Assembly (NCBI GenBank): GCA_028583605.1
Contig: CM053326.1
Span: 349,912 to 413,911 of the forward strand
Reading direction: 5' to 3'
DNA from: Dastarcus helophoroides
Taxonomy: Eukaryota > Arthropoda > Insecta > Coleoptera > Bothrideridae
DNA length: 64,000 nt
The notes under the pieces were generated by a model that searched no databases, had not been told where the DNA came from, and worked only from the letters and a program-made list of their open reading frames with translations. The position numbers were made by a program, and so were the translations under genes. Shown piece after piece: positions 63,231 to 64,000 of this stretch. Positions within the stretch are counted from its first letter, which is position 1. Each line of letters starts with the position of its first letter.

Positions 63231-64000
63231 AAAAAAAAATAGAAAAAACAAAGACTTCGAAAGAAATTCAGGATCTTTGAAATTTGCATTACAAATTACA
63301 AAAAAAAAATATTTAACTTTCTAGGAAACATTCCAAATTTTTGAAAAGAAGGTCCAATTTTAAGAGGAAAATTTCAAAAGTTGAAATTTTCAATAAATCA
63401 TATTGAAAATAAAAACCTAACCTCTCTCAAAAACTCGGAGAAATGTGCAAAATTCAAAAAAGAAAAAATAAAATTTTCAAAAGATCTAATTTTGTGAAAA
63501 GACGCAATTTCAAAAAAAGTCCAACTCTGAGAAAGAAAAATCGCAAGATTCAAAAACATTGTTCTCAAAATTAAAATTCAGTAAAAATGTTGAATTTATA
63601 AGAAATCTTTTTCTCCAAATCCCTAAAAATATTGTTCGCAACAACAGAAAAGTCAACATTTTCAGAACCATAAAACCATTTGATCTAAAAGTCGTAGTTT
63701 ATTGAAAAAGACAAATATTCAAGAAAATGACACAATTTTGAAACAAATAAACCATTTTTGAAAAAGTCCAAAAAGGAGGATTTTGAAAACAAAATGGAAA
63801 TTTCGAAAAAGACAAATTTTGAGGAACAGGCAAATTTTAGGTAAAAGACTATTTCAAAAAATTCGAAATTTTGAAAAAAAAACACGAATTTGCCAAAAAA
63901 AATAAAATTTTCAAAGATCTAATTTCGTGAAAAGAGGCAATTTTCAAAAAAAGTCCAACTCTGAGAAAGAAAAATCGCAAGATTTAAAAACATTGTTCTC
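63231..64000. repeat. A-rich array with ~433-bp repeat, cut by the window end
   Basis: The phrase AAAAAAAGTCCAACTCTGAG with ~100 bp around it is present at 63463-63570 and again at 63897-64000. The array continues beyond the window. Confidence 0.75.

Overview
The window looks like intergenic DNA from a large, AT-rich arthropod (most likely insect) genome packed with transposable elements. Grounds for this: Jockey-like and RNase H-bearing non-LTR retrotransposons, a mariner transposase gene, solo LTRs with a TATA box plus an arthropod TCAGT initiator, hAT-type and pogo-type non-autonomous DNA elements, and long degenerate A/T-rich repeats. I found no operon, rRNA, functional tRNA, CRISPR array or convincing complete host gene. 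One ORF at 18.25-18.86 kb that crosses a strong splice donor is the only candidate host exon. Every coding region I can name belongs to a mobile element and is broken.

Layout. 1-10.6 kb: a solo LTR, then a nested block in which an RNase H LINE (LINE-C) is split by LINE-B pieces and a pogo-type MITE, then a 5'-truncated Jockey-like copy (LINE-A) with a poly(A) tail. 10.6-12.7 kb: a tandem array of ~204-bp units. 12.8-17.4 kb: Jockey-type ORF1 remnants, palindromic repeats (called PAL here), a dimer-forming repeat (DIM) and a LINE-E insertion. 18.2-25 kb: the orphan ORF, degenerate AT arrays, LINE-B and LINE-A fragments. 25-31 kb: LINE-D, PAL copies, a well-preserved solo LTR, a 1-kb tandem duplication and a 283-bp foldback element. 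31-36 kb: a hAT-type element, 293-bp tandem repeats, a second LTR, DIM dimers. 36.5-47.1 kb: a LINE-B endonuclease/RT remnant invaded by LINE-A and by two hAT-type elements, one of which is a composite carrying a copied segment of the other locus. 48.5-52.4 kb: a tRNA-like SINE candidate, an LTR, LINE-D, and a mariner element carrying a LINE-E insertion. 52.4-64 kb: a second hAT-type family, an LTR, DIM dimers and more AT-rich arrays.

The elements give a relative history: mariner entered at a LINE-D tail, LINE-E then entered mariner; hAT entered LINE-B; PAL entered an older repeat whose uninterrupted paralogues are present. The points most worth following are (1) the composite hAT element at 38142-40773, flanked by a perfect 8-bp duplication and containing ~1.75 kb copied from 42997-44757, (2) the solo-LTR family whose U3 region holds heat-shock-element-like arrays ahead of a TATA/TCAGT core promoter, and (3) small palindromic repeats flanked by 11-15-bp target duplications, which do not behave like ordinary MITEs.

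Family names (LINE-A to LINE-E, PAL, DIM, hAT-n1, hAT-n2) are local labels. All similarity statements come from reading the sequence; no search was run.
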